Shown here: positions 10,301 through 20,948 of the stretch, in pieces
Layout: each line of letters opens with the position of its first letter
Numbering within the stretch: position 1 is the stretch's first letter
From: an uncultured Bacteroidota bacterium
GTDB lineage: Bacteria > Bacteroidota > Bacteroidia > Chitinophagales > Chitinophagaceae
Direction: 5' to 3'
Length of the DNA stretch: 64,000 bases
Assembly (NCBI GenBank): GCA_903882805.1
Contig: CAIRYK010000003.1
Coordinates: forward strand, 20,769-84,768
The notes under the pieces: generated by a model
The model's input: only the letters and a program-made list of their open reading frames with translations
Told to the model about the DNA's origin: nothing
The model's database searches: none
Position numbers and translations under genes: made by a program

Positions 10301-13300
10301 TATTGCAACTATTGGTTCAGGAGATGGCCTCGTAACGGGTATTGCTCCAGGCACGGTTATTATTGATTATATATTGCCAACAGGTTGTTTTATATCTACA
10401 TTCGTCGTTATTCATCCTGTACCGGATACCATAGGCGGCCCACGTGAAGTGTGCGTTGGTCAGACAATAACACTTACCAATTCAGTGCCAGGCGGCAGAT
10501 GGTTGAGCCTCAATACATCTGTAGGCGATATTGATTCGTTAACAGGCGTATTTACCGGAGTATCTGCAGGTACGGTATTGGTGATGTATACTATAGCAAG
10601 CAGCTGTAGCGTATTGGTAAGTATCGACGTTCAGGCGCGTTCACCTATCACTGGTCCTACAGAAGTATGCGTTGGAAACACTATTGTGTTGGATAACGCT
10701 ACGCCAGGCGGTATATGGTCGAGCAGCAATGATGCTATCGGTAGTATTGATCCCGCAGGTAATGTATTGGGCGTTTCTGCAGGTACGGTGACCATAACCT
10801 ACACTACATCTACACTATTTGGCGGTTGCGTATCATTGTATACGGTAACGGTTTATCCGCTTGCGCCGATAGTTGGTCCACGCAATGTATGCGAGGGCTT
10901 AACCATAACACTTACTAATACAGTACCGGGAGGTAGCTGGTCGCTCGATGATCCTTCTATAGGAAGTATAGATACAGCAGGTGTGTTTACAGCGATTTTG
11001 AGAGGTACTACAATCGTTACTTATTTGTTGCCTACCGGTTGCTCAGATACATTCCTTGTAACAGTCGACCCATTGCCAGATCCAATCTATGGCGCAATTC
11101 CAATTTGTAAGTCAGATTCGATGACGCTTACAGACGCTACTACGGGTGGAGTATGGACTAGTAGTAACACAGCCGTTGCTACAGTCGATTCTTTCGGTGT
11201 AGTAACAGGAGTAGATGCAGGTACAGCGACAATAACGTACACATTGGCTACAGGATGTTTAACAACTACTACTGTTGAAATCTATCCTCACGAACCGATT
11301 ACAGGTGTTTTTGCAGTATGCGTAGGTTTGACAACAGATCTTAATAATACTGTGCCAGGCGGTACATGGAGCAGCAGCGATATTACCATAGGTAATGTAG
11401 ATACAGTTGGTATAGTAACAGGTGTTACTGCGGGCACTGTAACCATAACTTATTTAACTGCTAATGGCTGCCAGTCGATAGCGACAGTAACTGTTAATCC
11501 ATTGCCTGATACTATAGCAGGTACGCCGGTGGTATGTGAGTTTTCGCGGATAACGCTTACCGACGCAACGCCTGACGGTACATGGAGTAGCAGCAATATT
11601 ACCATTGCGACTATTGACACAGACGGTGTTGTAACAGGGGTGAGAGCAGGAACTTGTACTATTACCTATATGTTGGGTACAGGTTGTATTGCTACTACTT
11701 CACTCTTGGTTAATCCGGTACCATCGCCAATAACAGGCGTACGAGATGTGTGTATCACATTCAATACCCGTTTGTTTGATGCTACGCCAGGTGGACAATG
11801 GTCGAGCGACAGTACGCATATCGCTACAATCGACATTCTTTCCGGATATATAACAACTGTTTCGGTAGGTGTTGCTACAATATCTTACACATTACCGCTT
11901 ACAGGTTGTGCAGCAACTACTACCGTTACGGTACACGCTGCGCCAACTATAGTTGTTTCTCCATCATTGATGAAGTGTAAGGCCGAAACCAAACGCCTTA
12001 ATGCAAGCGGCGCCGGCCCAGGCGGTAGCTACCAATGGTCTCCATCGTATGGCCTTTCTTGTACGGCATGTACATCTCCCGATGCCACGCCAACAGTAAC
12101 TACAACTTACCGCGTAATAGCAACTAATGCAGCGGGCTGTAAGGATACTGGTTTCATAACAGTATTTATTGATTCTGCACTCGCAAATATGCGTATTGTT
12201 GGTCGCGATAGTATATGCGCAGGCACCTGCGACACACTTACAGCTACAGGCAGAGCGGGTACCTATTTTGAATGGAAGCCAGCACGCGCATTGTCTTGCA
12301 CTATCTGCGACAAGGTTATAGCATGTCCTGATTCTACACAGAAATACTGGGCTGTAGCTATTGACGACTGGGGTTGTAAAGACTCGGTATCATTTACAGT
12401 GCACGTAGATACATTACCTCGCATGAAGGTGTTACCATTCCCAACCATTGTTTGTCGCGGTACGCCACTGCAGATGTATGCCTTCGGATCTTACTCTTAT
12501 GTTTGGTCTCCGCCTTATGGTCTGTCTTGCGACTCATGTAGCAACCCTGTTTGTACAGATACATTCAACATGGTTTACAACCTTACAGGTTATACTAAAT
12601 TGGGTTGTGCTGATTCTATCAAAGTAAAAGTATCAGTGTTAGATACCAACCTGAATATAGTAAGTAATGATACTGTAATATGTATTGGCGGTAGCGCTAA
12701 ACTGAGCGCCTACAGTCATAGCCTTGTAGGTAATCTGGATATACCAACCTATATGTGGTTCCCATCTACCGGTCTTGATAATCCTAATATCGACAAGCCT
12801 ACCGCTACTCCTGATGTGACTACTGTTTATTCAGTAGTTATTACAGAGAACGTCTGCTTCAAGGATACGCAGGAAGTTGTAGTGGTAGTTGACCCAATAC
12901 CGAATATTACCATCACACCGCCTTCGCAAACAGTTATTGCGGGTACACAGGTACAGCTAACAGCTACCATCGATAACGGCGTAATATCTAAATACATATG
13001 GACTCCAGGTAACTCGTTGTCATGCGATACCTGCTACAATCCAATTGCTACGCCGTCTGTTAATACTACTTACAACGTAGTAGTGACTACAAATCATGGT
13101 TGCGTAAACTCTGATACTGTTTCTATACGCATCTATTGCGACAATAGTCAGGTGTTTATACCTAACACGTTTACACCAAACGGCGACGGTATGAATGATA
13201 GGTTCTATGTGAGCGCTAAGGGTATTAGTTTGATAACCAGAATGAGCGTTTACAACCGTTGGGGACAGTTAGTGTATGACGCACATAATATCCAGCCAAA

Positions 13301-13436
13301 TGATCCTGGCGCAGGTTGGGACGGTCAGTATAACGGATATGTTGTGGAACCCGATGTGTTTGTGTATATTGTGGATGCAGTATGTGAATTAGGTACTACT
13401 TACCACTATCAGGGTGACATTTCAATTGTGCGCTAA
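7365..13436 (+). CDS. Giant Ig-like (BIG2-type) repeat protein with T9SS type B / gliding-motility-associated C-terminus
   Basis: ORF called from 7305 (2043 aa); internal Met at 7365 gives signal peptide MKIFFIGLMLCCISISSFAQ. Tandem ~70 aa units (CVG..TL...GG.W.SS...ATI....G.VTGV..GT.TITY). C-term FIPNTFTPNGDGMNDRFYV...YNRWGQLVYD. Confidence 0.9.
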   Translation: MKIFFIGLMLCCISISSFAQVTVTPATGGSSVCPETAVSGLTPGCTTLGPIVINETNNGDFSVGASFDTMILVPPAGWQFSCAAPTITALGGGDITAVSRMLFANRLIISIACPTNTRHDQITISSLQIQPLTTTAPPGYISDSFVVGVLGITTGHAGTNFGNLRIASFVLGVYTLSGGGSYCLGSGGVHMFLNGSDTGMQYLVRIGGVTTATVTGTGASPLDLGAMTTAGTYTVVATNTCGSTANQGGSATVTVLPLPIPYAITGGGNYCSGDTGVVVGQAGSDVGIRYYLYNGPTLIDSVDGRPGGGPISFGTRTTTGTHSVVAKDLTTGCTRNMTGTVSIGILPLPADCAVTGGGRYCAGGTGVHIGLLCSSVGINYQLYQGTSPIGGARAGTGTAIDFGLYTVADTYTVVATNAVTGCHRTMTGRAIITIDPRAPISGTTSLCLGASTTLTNSIPGGVWSSSAVTVATIGSLTGVVNTFATGNTVISYTDLTTGCVSTTTVTVSLLTPITGPTRVCFGDTIRLSNITTGGTWVSSDVTKATVDISTGVVTGVSAGLVTITYSIGGCVGTYPVTVLPAVPAITGVNDLCAWFFRDTVCNADPTGYWSSTLVTVTNIGSGCAMVSAYPPGAATITYTLPTGCYTTATLTVNPQPAPITGIDTVCVGLTTVFSSGPFGGLWTSSNTGVATVVPVSGDILGINAGSAIITYTLPTGCLQVKTVNVRPNPAPIAGPSRLCFGTTIRLTDSVAGGRWTSSDPGVAPIGFTTGILTGLSVGTATITYRLTTSCLATYDVTVDPVPGAISGPTELCEGATIALTQSSTGGSWISSDTMIATIDSLTGVLNGVRAGSVIITYTFGTGCYSTYGVTVNPLPTPITGDTVVCVGRSVALSSGPGAGIWTSSVPTIAYIDPVGVITGISPGSVITTFTLPTGCLTTRAFTVNPNPDVITGITSLCVAQTVTLSDATTGGSWISTDPAIATIGSGDGLVTGIAPGTVIIDYILPTGCFISTFVVIHPVPDTIGGPREVCVGQTITLTNSVPGGRWLSLNTSVGDIDSLTGVFTGVSAGTVLVMYTIASSCSVLVSIDVQARSPITGPTEVCVGNTIVLDNATPGGIWSSSNDAIGSIDPAGNVLGVSAGTVTITYTTSTLFGGCVSLYTVTVYPLAPIVGPRNVCEGLTITLTNTVPGGSWSLDDPSIGSIDTAGVFTAILRGTTIVTYLLPTGCSDTFLVTVDPLPDPIYGAIPICKSDSMTLTDATTGGVWTSSNTAVATVDSFGVVTGVDAGTATITYTLATGCLTTTTVEIYPHEPITGVFAVCVGLTTDLNNTVPGGTWSSSDITIGNVDTVGIVTGVTAGTVTITYLTANGCQSIATVTVNPLPDTIAGTPVVCEFSRITLTDATPDGTWSSSNITIATIDTDGVVTGVRAGTCTITYMLGTGCIATTSLLVNPVPSPITGVRDVCITFNTRLFDATPGGQWSSDSTHIATIDILSGYITTVSVGVATISYTLPLTGCAATTTVTVHAAPTIVVSPSLMKCKAETKRLNASGAGPGGSYQWSPSYGLSCTACTSPDATPTVTTTYRVIATNAAGCKDTGFITVFIDSALANMRIVGRDSICAGTCDTLTATGRAGTYFEWKPARALSCTICDKVIACPDSTQKYWAVAIDDWGCKDSVSFTVHVDTLPRMKVLPFPTIVCRGTPLQMYAFGSYSYVWSPPYGLSCDSCSNPVCTDTFNMVYNLTGYTKLGCADSIKVKVSVLDTNLNIVSNDTVICIGGSAKLSAYSHSLVGNLDIPTYMWFPSTGLDNPNIDKPTATPDVTTVYSVVITENVCFKDTQEVVVVVDPIPNITITPPSQTVIAGTQVQLTATIDNGVISKYIWTPGNSLSCDTCYNPIATPSVNTTYNVVVTTNHGCVNSDTVSIRIYCDNSQVFIPNTFTPNGDGMNDRFYVSAKGISLITRMSVYNRWGQLVYDAHNIQPNDPGAGWDGQYNGYVVEPDVFVYIVDAVCELGTTYHYQGDISIVR

Positions 13437-13466
13437 AGTGTTATTTGAACATTAAAAAAAGAAAAG

Positions 13467-14540
13467 ATGAAACGTTATTTAACCATATTATCTGCCAGTG
13501 TTGCGCTCGCTTTTGGGGGCGCTGCATACGGTCAGGACATACACTTTTCGCAGTTTTATGAGAATGCCGTATTACGTAATCCTGCTCTAACAGGTATTTT
13601 TACCGGCGATTATAAAATTGGTATGGATTATCGTACACAATGGGGTAATTCATTTGTTCCTTATAATACGGTAATGGTTTCGGGTGAAACCCGTATACTG
13701 GTGAATCGTAATGTAGGCGATTATTTGAGTATAGGTCTTGTAGGCACTTACGATAAAGCCGGTACTATCAATTTTACAAGTACACAGTTGTATCCGGCAA
13801 TAAGTTTTAATAAAGCTTTGGAAGATCAGCACAACTCTTACCTTTCTGTCGGTTTTACCGGTGGTTATATCAACAGATCGGTAGATCAGAGCCTGATGAC
13901 AACAAGCTATCAGTGGCAGAACGGGCTGTTCAGTACGAACAATCCAACCGGAGAAACCAGTAACTTTAAAAGCTTTAGTCATTACGACCTTGGCGCTGGC
14001 GTTAGCTTGAATAGTTCACTCGATCAGTACGGTAAGTATAACTATTATCTGGGAGCAAGCGCATATCACATCAACAGAGCTACTCAGATATTCAGCGGTG
14101 GCGATGTATTGATTAAATTGCCGGTAAAATGGCAGTTCAGCGGCGGTATACACCTTCCGCTTAGTGAGCAGTTCACGTTCACAGCTCAGGCAAACTATAG
14201 TGTTATGCAGCCTTACAGCGAGTTTCTTGCCGGTGGTATGTTTACCTATAAGAGCATCCCTCCGGGATTGCCAAGTATTTTCGCTTTTAGCTTTGGTATG
14301 TACGTAAGGTCTCAAGATGCAGTTATACCTACATTCAAGATTGACTACAAAGATTTAGCCTTTGGTTTTTCTTACGATGTTAATAATTCGTCATTGTCTA
14401 CAGGCGCTAATGGCGCGAGCGCTACCGAAATTACCCTTTACCTTAAAGGCCATTACGAGCACAAAAAGAATCCTCGTGATCCAGTTATGTGTCCGAGATT
14501 TGAGGACGACATCAACCCCAACAATACATTCAGATACTAG
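13467..14540 (+). CDS. PorP/SprF family type IX secretion system membrane protein
   Basis: 357 aa; QDIHFSQFYENAVLRNPALTGIFTGDYKIGMDYRTQWGN motif; directly downstream of type B cargo. Confidence 0.92.
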   Translation: MKRYLTILSASVALAFGGAAYGQDIHFSQFYENAVLRNPALTGIFTGDYKIGMDYRTQWGNSFVPYNTVMVSGETRILVNRNVGDYLSIGLVGTYDKAGTINFTSTQLYPAISFNKALEDQHNSYLSVGFTGGYINRSVDQSLMTTSYQWQNGLFSTNNPTGETSNFKSFSHYDLGAGVSLNSSLDQYGKYNYYLGASAYHINRATQIFSGGDVLIKLPVKWQFSGGIHLPLSEQFTFTAQANYSVMQPYSEFLAGGMFTYKSIPPGLPSIFAFSFGMYVRSQDAVIPTFKIDYKDLAFGFSYDVNNSSLSTGANGASATEITLYLKGHYEHKKNPRDPVMCPRFEDDINPNNTFRY

Positions 14541-14559
14541 TTTTGTATAGCATATCAGG

Positions 14560-14597
14560 AACGGGAAAAGCGCAGATAAACGCTTTTCCCGTTTTTG
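14560..14597 (+). terminator. Rho-independent terminator
   Basis: AACGGGAAAAGCG-N8-CGCTTTTCCCGTT then TTTT. Confidence 0.85.
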
Positions 14598-15041
14598 GTT
14601 TTGGGGAGTGGTTATTATGCTTGAATTTGCACCAATTGTTTGCTCTGGACTATTGATTATTGTTTCCTAAGCGCGCGCATTATTAACGATGACTATTGGT
14701 TTCTAAATATTTATTCGTTTGTTAACTATATTGTGTTGTTAATCTGTGTATTTATCGTCGTTTTGTTTAAAGCAGAAGGCAATAAGGCAAGGCGATAGCG
14801 GTATAGACAGCATCGGGGTGCAGTTCAATACCTTTACTGAATGTTAGGATTGTGTGTATTGTCCTCTGTAAAAAAGGTATAGAAATAGTTCTCTTGTGCA
14901 CATAAAATGCTGTGTTCGTTGGTGGGCTTGACGTTCGTTAGTTATCCACCGTTGTTAATTTCTTTGCTTCAAAACGGGTACGCAAACACCTAATTTTACC
15001 ATCCCGATAAAATAAAATTCAACTTTTAAATACAGTTTTTT

Positions 15042-18000
15042 ATGAGCGCCGCCACAAAAAAAGGACTTGCTTTCGCACGACATTATACCCGCGACGGAGT
15101 TAGTCCGTACGATATGTTTCAGTACGATTATCGTACTTCAGTGATACGTAACCCGAATGGAGAGAAGGTGTTTGAAATGACCAATGTGGAGGTTCCCAAT
15201 CACTGGTCGCAGATAGCTACAGATATACTTGCGCAGAAATATTTTCGTAAAGCAGGCGTTCCTCAACCAGATGGTACAACTGGAAGGGAAACATCTATTA
15301 AACAGGTTGCGCATCGTTTGGCCGATTGCTGGAGGATGTGGGGTTTTAAGAATGGTTACTTTGCTACTGAACAGGATGCTACCGTATTCTATGATGAGTT
15401 GGTATACAGCATATTGATGCAGAGCTGCGCACCTAATTCGCCTCAATGGTTCAACACCGGATTGCATAACTCTTACGGTATAGATGGTAAGGCGCAGGGC
15501 CATTATTATGTAGATGCAGTTACAGGTAAGCTGGAGCGTTCGCAAAATGCATATGAGCGTCCTCAACCACATGCTTGCTTCATATTGAGCGTGGATGATG
15601 ATTTGGTTAATGAAGGCGGCATTATGGATCTGTGGGTGCGTGAAGCGCGTATTTTCAAATATGGATCAGGAGTAGGTACTAACTATTCTAACATAAGGGC
15701 AGAAGGTGAAAAGCTCAGCGGCGGCGGAACATCGAGCGGCTTGATGAGCTTCCTGAAAATTGGCGACCGCGCTGCCGGCGCTATCAAAAGCGGAGGCACT
15801 ACGCGCCGCGCAGCTAAAATGGTTTGCCTTGATCTGGATCATCCGGAAGTAATCGACTTTATAGACTGGAAAGTAGAAGAAGAAAAGAAAGTCGCCGCGC
15901 TGATAGCTGCCGGTTATGCATCGGATTACGAAGGCGAAGCATACAAAACAGTTAGCGGACAGAACAGTAACAACTCTGTGCGTATACCAAACGAGTTTTT
16001 TGCTAAGCTGGATAACAATTCAGATTGGAATATGACTGCGCGCAGCACAGGCAAGATAATGCGCACAATACCTGCAAAAGACCTTTGGGATAAAATAGCT
16101 TATTCGGCATGGAGATGCGCAGACCCTGGCACTCAATATAATACTACTATCAATGAATGGCATACCTGTCCTGAGGGAGGTAGTATCAGAGCCTCTAACC
16201 CCTGCTCTGAATATATGTTCCTCGACAATACTGCTTGTAACCTGGCTTCGCTCAACCTCCGTCGTTTCTTTGATGAAGAGACAAGCAAGTTTGACGTAGC
16301 TGGTTTTGAATATATGGTCCGCTTATGGACAGTGGTGCTGGAAGTATCTGTGCTAATGGCGCAGTTTCCTTCGCCAGAGGTAGCACAGCTTAGCTACGAT
16401 TACCGTACGCTTGGCTTGGGTTTTGCAAACCTTGGCAGTATGCTGATGGTGAGCGGCATTGCTTACGATAGCGAACAGGCTAGAGCCATATCGGGCGCTA
16501 TATCGGCCATAATGAATGGCGTTGCTTACAAGACGTCGGCAGAGATGGCGGCAAGTCTGGGTACGTTCCCAAGGTTCCCGGAGAATAAAGAACATATGAT
16601 GCGTGTAATGCGCAACCACCGTGCAGCGGCATATGACGCGGCCGATGCGTTTGAAGGTTTGCAAATAAAACCCGTAGGCATCAATGCAAAATATTGCCCT
16701 GATTACCTGCTGAGCGCTGCTACAAAAGCATGGGACGACGCTGTGCAATATGGTGAGCTTTATGGTTACAGAAATGCACAGGCTACAGTTATTGCACCTA
16801 CCGGCACTATTGGCTTGGTAATGGATTGCGACACCACGGGCGTAGAGCCTGACTTTGCACTGGTGAAGTTCAAGAAACTATCCGGCGGCGGTTATTTCAA
16901 GATTATCAATCAGTCTATACCAGCAGCCTTGAAAAAGCTGGGTTATAAGGCAGAACAGATAGACGCGATTGTGAAGTATGCCAAGGGGCACGGCACATTT
17001 GTAGGCGCGCCTTACATCAACCATCAGACGCTTAGCGAAAAGGGCTTCATAGGCGAAGAACTGAAAAAGCTGGACACAGCGGTGTTGAGCGCTTTCGAAA
17101 TAGGCTTTGTGTTTAACGTATACAATCTTGGCGAAGAGTGCTTGCAGAGACTGGGCTTCAAGCCGGAACAATACTTTGCACCAGACTTTAATCTGCTGGA
17201 GGAACTGGGCTTCAATGACGATCAGATAGATGCAGCAAACGACTATGCTTGCGGTACTATGACAGTAGAAGGCGCCCCATTCCTGAAGAATGAGCACCTG
17301 AGCGTGTTTGACTGCGCTAACAAATGCGGTAAGAAAGGCGAAAGGTTTATACATGCGCATGGCCACATACGTATGATGGCGGCTGTGCAGCCTTTTATAA
17401 GCGGCGCTATATCAAAGACTATTAATTTGCCCAACGAGGCTAACATAGACGAGATTAAGGATTGTTATTACCTGAGCTGGCAGTTGGGTCTGAAAGCATG
17501 CGCACTGTACAGAGATGGCTCTAAACTGAGTCAGCCGCTGAGCAACAAAAGTGACAAGAAGAAGAAAGACGAACCGGCAAAAGCAGAAGCCCCTACGGCA
17601 ACGGCAATTCCCGAAGCAAGCCAGATAGTAGATATGAGCAAGCTGACCGTAACAGAATTGCTGGATGAGGTGAACCGCCGCGTGCAGGCCAGCCCCGATA
17701 CGCAACTGAAGCGCATGCTGAGCCGAATAGTGGAACGCAAGCAATTGCCGGCTAAACGCAGAGGCTACACCATAAAAGGTAAAGTAGGCGGACAAGCCCT
17801 CTTTTTACGCACAGGCGAATATGGTGATGGTACGCTGGGCGAGATATTCATAGATATGGCCAAGGAAGGCGCAACAATGCGTAGCTTACTGAATAGCTTT
17901 GCAATAGCAATATCGGTAGGGTTGCAGTATGGAGTGCCGCTGGAAGAGTATGTAGATAAGTTTATCTTCAGCAGATTTGAGCCATCGGGTATTGTAGATC

Positions 18001-18383
18001 ATCCGAATATAAAGACAGCTACCTCGGTGCTGGACTATATCTTCCGTTTGCTGGCATATGAATACCTGGACCGCGACGATCTTGTGCACGTACAAGACCC
18101 CAACAGGAAGCCGCATCAGGAAGAAGTAGAAGCATTGGCACAGGAACTGAGTCAGGTAAGGGTGACAGCTCCGCAAACAACTCCAGCAAGTCAGCCAGCG
18201 CAAAAGCCAAAGAGTAGCCTGGCGCCAGCAGCTGTAGGCATAAGCGCCAACACCAGCGAACTGAAAAAGCTAATGGGCACCAGCGCAGACGCGCCAGCAT
18301 GCCGGAGCTGTGGCAACATAACCATGCGCAACGGCACCTGCTATATGTGCCCCAATTGCGGCACCACCACTGGCTGCAGTTAG
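15042..18383 (+). CDS. nrdJ: Vitamin B12-dependent (class II) ribonucleotide reductase
   Basis: 1113 aa; FILSVDDDLVNEGGIMDLWVREARIFKYGSGVGTNYSNIR; C-term Cys-rich CRSCG...CPNCG. Confidence 0.93.
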   Translation: MSAATKKGLAFARHYTRDGVSPYDMFQYDYRTSVIRNPNGEKVFEMTNVEVPNHWSQIATDILAQKYFRKAGVPQPDGTTGRETSIKQVAHRLADCWRMWGFKNGYFATEQDATVFYDELVYSILMQSCAPNSPQWFNTGLHNSYGIDGKAQGHYYVDAVTGKLERSQNAYERPQPHACFILSVDDDLVNEGGIMDLWVREARIFKYGSGVGTNYSNIRAEGEKLSGGGTSSGLMSFLKIGDRAAGAIKSGGTTRRAAKMVCLDLDHPEVIDFIDWKVEEEKKVAALIAAGYASDYEGEAYKTVSGQNSNNSVRIPNEFFAKLDNNSDWNMTARSTGKIMRTIPAKDLWDKIAYSAWRCADPGTQYNTTINEWHTCPEGGSIRASNPCSEYMFLDNTACNLASLNLRRFFDEETSKFDVAGFEYMVRLWTVVLEVSVLMAQFPSPEVAQLSYDYRTLGLGFANLGSMLMVSGIAYDSEQARAISGAISAIMNGVAYKTSAEMAASLGTFPRFPENKEHMMRVMRNHRAAAYDAADAFEGLQIKPVGINAKYCPDYLLSAATKAWDDAVQYGELYGYRNAQATVIAPTGTIGLVMDCDTTGVEPDFALVKFKKLSGGGYFKIINQSIPAALKKLGYKAEQIDAIVKYAKGHGTFVGAPYINHQTLSEKGFIGEELKKLDTAVLSAFEIGFVFNVYNLGEECLQRLGFKPEQYFAPDFNLLEELGFNDDQIDAANDYACGTMTVEGAPFLKNEHLSVFDCANKCGKKGERFIHAHGHIRMMAAVQPFISGAISKTINLPNEANIDEIKDCYYLSWQLGLKACALYRDGSKLSQPLSNKSDKKKKDEPAKAEAPTATAIPEASQIVDMSKLTVTELLDEVNRRVQASPDTQLKRMLSRIVERKQLPAKRRGYTIKGKVGGQALFLRTGEYGDGTLGEIFIDMAKEGATMRSLLNSFAIAISVGLQYGVPLEEYVDKFIFSRFEPSGIVDHPNIKTATSVLDYIFRLLAYEYLDRDDLVHVQDPNRKPHQEEVEALAQELSQVRVTAPQTTPASQPAQKPKSSLAPAAVGISANTSELKKLMGTSADAPACRSCGNITMRNGTCYMCPNCGTTTGCS

Positions 18384-18457
18384 GTAAATGAATATTGATT
18401 CAAGAGTTTTTGAGTAGCATAGAGTACAATTGATTGTTTTATTATTTAGGCGAAAGG

Positions 18458-18485
18458 GCCATCGTGTTGAGCGATGGCTTTTTTG
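18458..18485 (+). terminator. Rho-independent terminator of nrdJ
   Basis: GCCATCG-N7-CGATGGC then T7. Confidence 0.8.
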
Positions 18486-18600
18486 TGTGTTGTAGCTATG
18501 TTTGTTGGTGAGGATCGTATGTAATGGTTTTGGAAAAATGGTTGGATATAGAGGTGGGTGGCAGTAGCGCACCTATAATACGTATTACCCAATATAATAA

Positions 18601-18627
18601 GCCCCCGAAACGACTGCTTCGAGGGCC
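18601..18627 (-). terminator. Putative terminator of htpG
   Basis: GCCCCCGAA...TTCGAGGGC hairpin (one mismatch) just beyond the htpG stop. Confidence 0.55.
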
Positions 18628-18650
18628 TATTTATTTAAAAAAATGACTGA

Positions 18651-20570
18651 TTAAATCATAGAGATGCTGCGCTGTACAAATTCTGTAAGCTCAGCGCCGG
18701 TGAGCATGCCTTGCGATAGCATTGCGAGGTCGAACGCTTGCTTAGCCAGTTGCGCCTGCGCCTGTTCGTTGTCGGCTTGCAGTATGCGCGCTATCAGCTT
18801 ATGATTGCCGTTTACGGCTACATTGTAGTTGTCGGGTAGCGAGCCGTAGAAGCTCATACCTCCGCCCAGTTGCGCCATGTCTTTCATACGACGCATAAAC
18901 TCGTCCATGGTTACGGTTACGGGCGCTTCGTCGGGGCTCAGGGCCTCAACGGTTACCTTCATAGAGGTGCGGTTGATAGCTTTATCGAAAATAGATTTCA
19001 CCTGCTCAGTTTCGGCAGTAGTGAGGGCTGTTTCTATCTTCACATCCTTGTCTATCAGCTTGTCGGCCACATCGGCGTCTACGCGCTTCAGTTTGGTTTT
19101 TTCCAGCTTGCTTTCCAGGTTGTGGATAAAGTGGTTATCCAGCGGCGAATTCATAAGCAGCACATCGTAGCCTTTTTTGTTGGCGCTTTGTATAAATGCG
19201 TCTTGCTTGGCAGGGTCGGTGGTGTAGAGATACACTACAGTACCGTCTTTATCGGTTTGTTCACCCTCTACTTTTGTGCGGTATTCAGGTAGGGTAGCAT
19301 ATTCTTTGTTGGTGTTGGTAAGCAGCGCAAAGTCTTTTGCTTTATCATAAAACTTGTCGTCGCTGATCATGCCGTATTTTACAAACAGACCTATATCATT
19401 CCATTTGTCTTCAAAGCCTTTACGATCAGCTTTAAACAGTTCCGCCAGTTTGTCTGCAACCTTGCGTGTTATGTAGCTGTTTATTTTCTTCACATTGCCA
19501 TCGGCTTGCAAGAAGCTACGCGACACGTTTAGCGGAATATCAGGAGAGTCGATAACGCCATGCAACAGCATCAGGAACTCAGGAACAATGTCTTTTACCT
19601 CGTCGGTAATAAACACCTGACGGCTAAACAATTTAATTTTATTGCGCTGCAGTTCCAGTTCGTTTTTCACGCGGGGGAAGTACAGAACGCCGGTAAGATT
19701 GAAGGGATAGTCTACATTGAGGTGTATCCAGAATAGCGGGTCTTCGCTCATAGGGTACAGCTCTCTGTAAAAAGCCAGATAGTCTTCGTCCTTAAGATCG
19801 GCAGGCATTTTTGTCCATATAGGCGAAGTAGTATTGATGATATTATCTACCTCTACCTCTATGGTTTTCTTTTTGCCGGTTTCTGCCACATCAGCATCGG
19901 CTATGTCTTCGTCGAGGGCTACTGCATCGTCTACATATTCTTTTTTTGTGCCAAATTTTATAGGTACAGGCAAGAATTTGCAATATTTGTCTAAGATGCC
20001 TTGTAGCTTGTATTTATCCAGAAACTCGAGCGATTCGCTGTTCAGGTGCAGAATAATATCTGTGCCGCGCTCTGTGCGTATGCCTTCTTTAATTTCGAAC
20101 TGAGTGCTGCCATCGCAAATCCAGTTGGCTGGGGCGGCGCCTTCCTGATAGCTGAGGGTTTGTATCTCTACCTGGTCGGCTACCATGAATGCTGAATAGA
20201 AACCAAGGCCAAACTTACCTATCAGTTCGTGCGCGTCTTTAGCTTCTTTAAATTTCTCTACAAATTCTTCTGCGCCCGAGAAAGCAATCTGGTTGATGTA
20301 TTTTTTTATTTCCTCGGCGGTCATGCCCAATCCGTTGTCGGATATGGTGATGGTTTTTTGTTCTTCGTTGAACGCTACCTCAACCAGCGGTTCGCCAACG
20401 CTACCGGCGTACTGACCCATAGACGCCAGACGCTGTATTTTCTTAACAGCATCTACTGCATTTGATACGAGCTCGCGAAGGAAAATCTCGTTATCGGAAT
20501 ATAAGAATTTCTTGATTATCGGAAATATGTTTTCCGTGTGAATTGAAATGGAGCCTTTTTCCTGGATCAT
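18651..20570 (-). CDS. htpG: Molecular chaperone HtpG (Hsp90)
   Basis: ORF called to 20639, likely start at 20570 (MIQEKGSISIHTENIFPIIKKFLYSDNEIFLRELVSNAVDA); IGKFGLGFYSAFMV motif. Confidence 0.95.
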   Translation of the reverse strand: MIQEKGSISIHTENIFPIIKKFLYSDNEIFLRELVSNAVDAVKKIQRLASMGQYAGSVGEPLVEVAFNEEQKTITISDNGLGMTAEEIKKYINQIAFSGAEEFVEKFKEAKDAHELIGKFGLGFYSAFMVADQVEIQTLSYQEGAAPANWICDGSTQFEIKEGIRTERGTDIILHLNSESLEFLDKYKLQGILDKYCKFLPVPIKFGTKKEYVDDAVALDEDIADADVAETGKKKTIEVEVDNIINTTSPIWTKMPADLKDEDYLAFYRELYPMSEDPLFWIHLNVDYPFNLTGVLYFPRVKNELELQRNKIKLFSRQVFITDEVKDIVPEFLMLLHGVIDSPDIPLNVSRSFLQADGNVKKINSYITRKVADKLAELFKADRKGFEDKWNDIGLFVKYGMISDDKFYDKAKDFALLTNTNKEYATLPEYRTKVEGEQTDKDGTVVYLYTTDPAKQDAFIQSANKKGYDVLLMNSPLDNHFIHNLESKLEKTKLKRVDADVADKLIDKDVKIETALTTAETEQVKSIFDKAINRTSMKVTVEALSPDEAPVTVTMDEFMRRMKDMAQLGGGMSFYGSLPDNYNVAVNGNHKLIARILQADNEQAQAQLAKQAFDLAMLSQGMLTGAELTEFVQRSISMI

Positions 20571-20948
20571 AAATAATTTTATTTGTTTAATTCTTACCCA
20601 TACCCTGCAATTGATATTCCAAACTTTAAGAGTTGCCAAAATGTCAGGATTATAGGGTGTTGTGTGTCGTTTTTTATCGTTGTTTTCTTTTTGTTGTCAC
20701 CGAGTGCGGAATGGATACCGGATGTGCGAAGGTCATTTTTACCGTTGCCTCAATAAAAACTACCGTTTACTCAATTGGGAGTTGATGAGCCGGGCAAATA
20801 GCTTTGTTTTGCGAAGCGATTGCTGTTAACAAGTTGTTTGACTGTTTTGCAGCTTGTTTTGCTGTCCTACACTATAAACTGTACCAATGAAACGGGTTGA
20901 TTATAAAAGATGAAGTATAATAACCTGTCACCGTGAAACGAAAATATA

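Noticed and set aside
14600-15041. Cobalamin riboswitch upstream of the B12-dependent ribonucleotide reductase
   Set aside because: Looked for the conserved B12-box-like segments in the leader and did not see them by eye; a covariance search would be needed.
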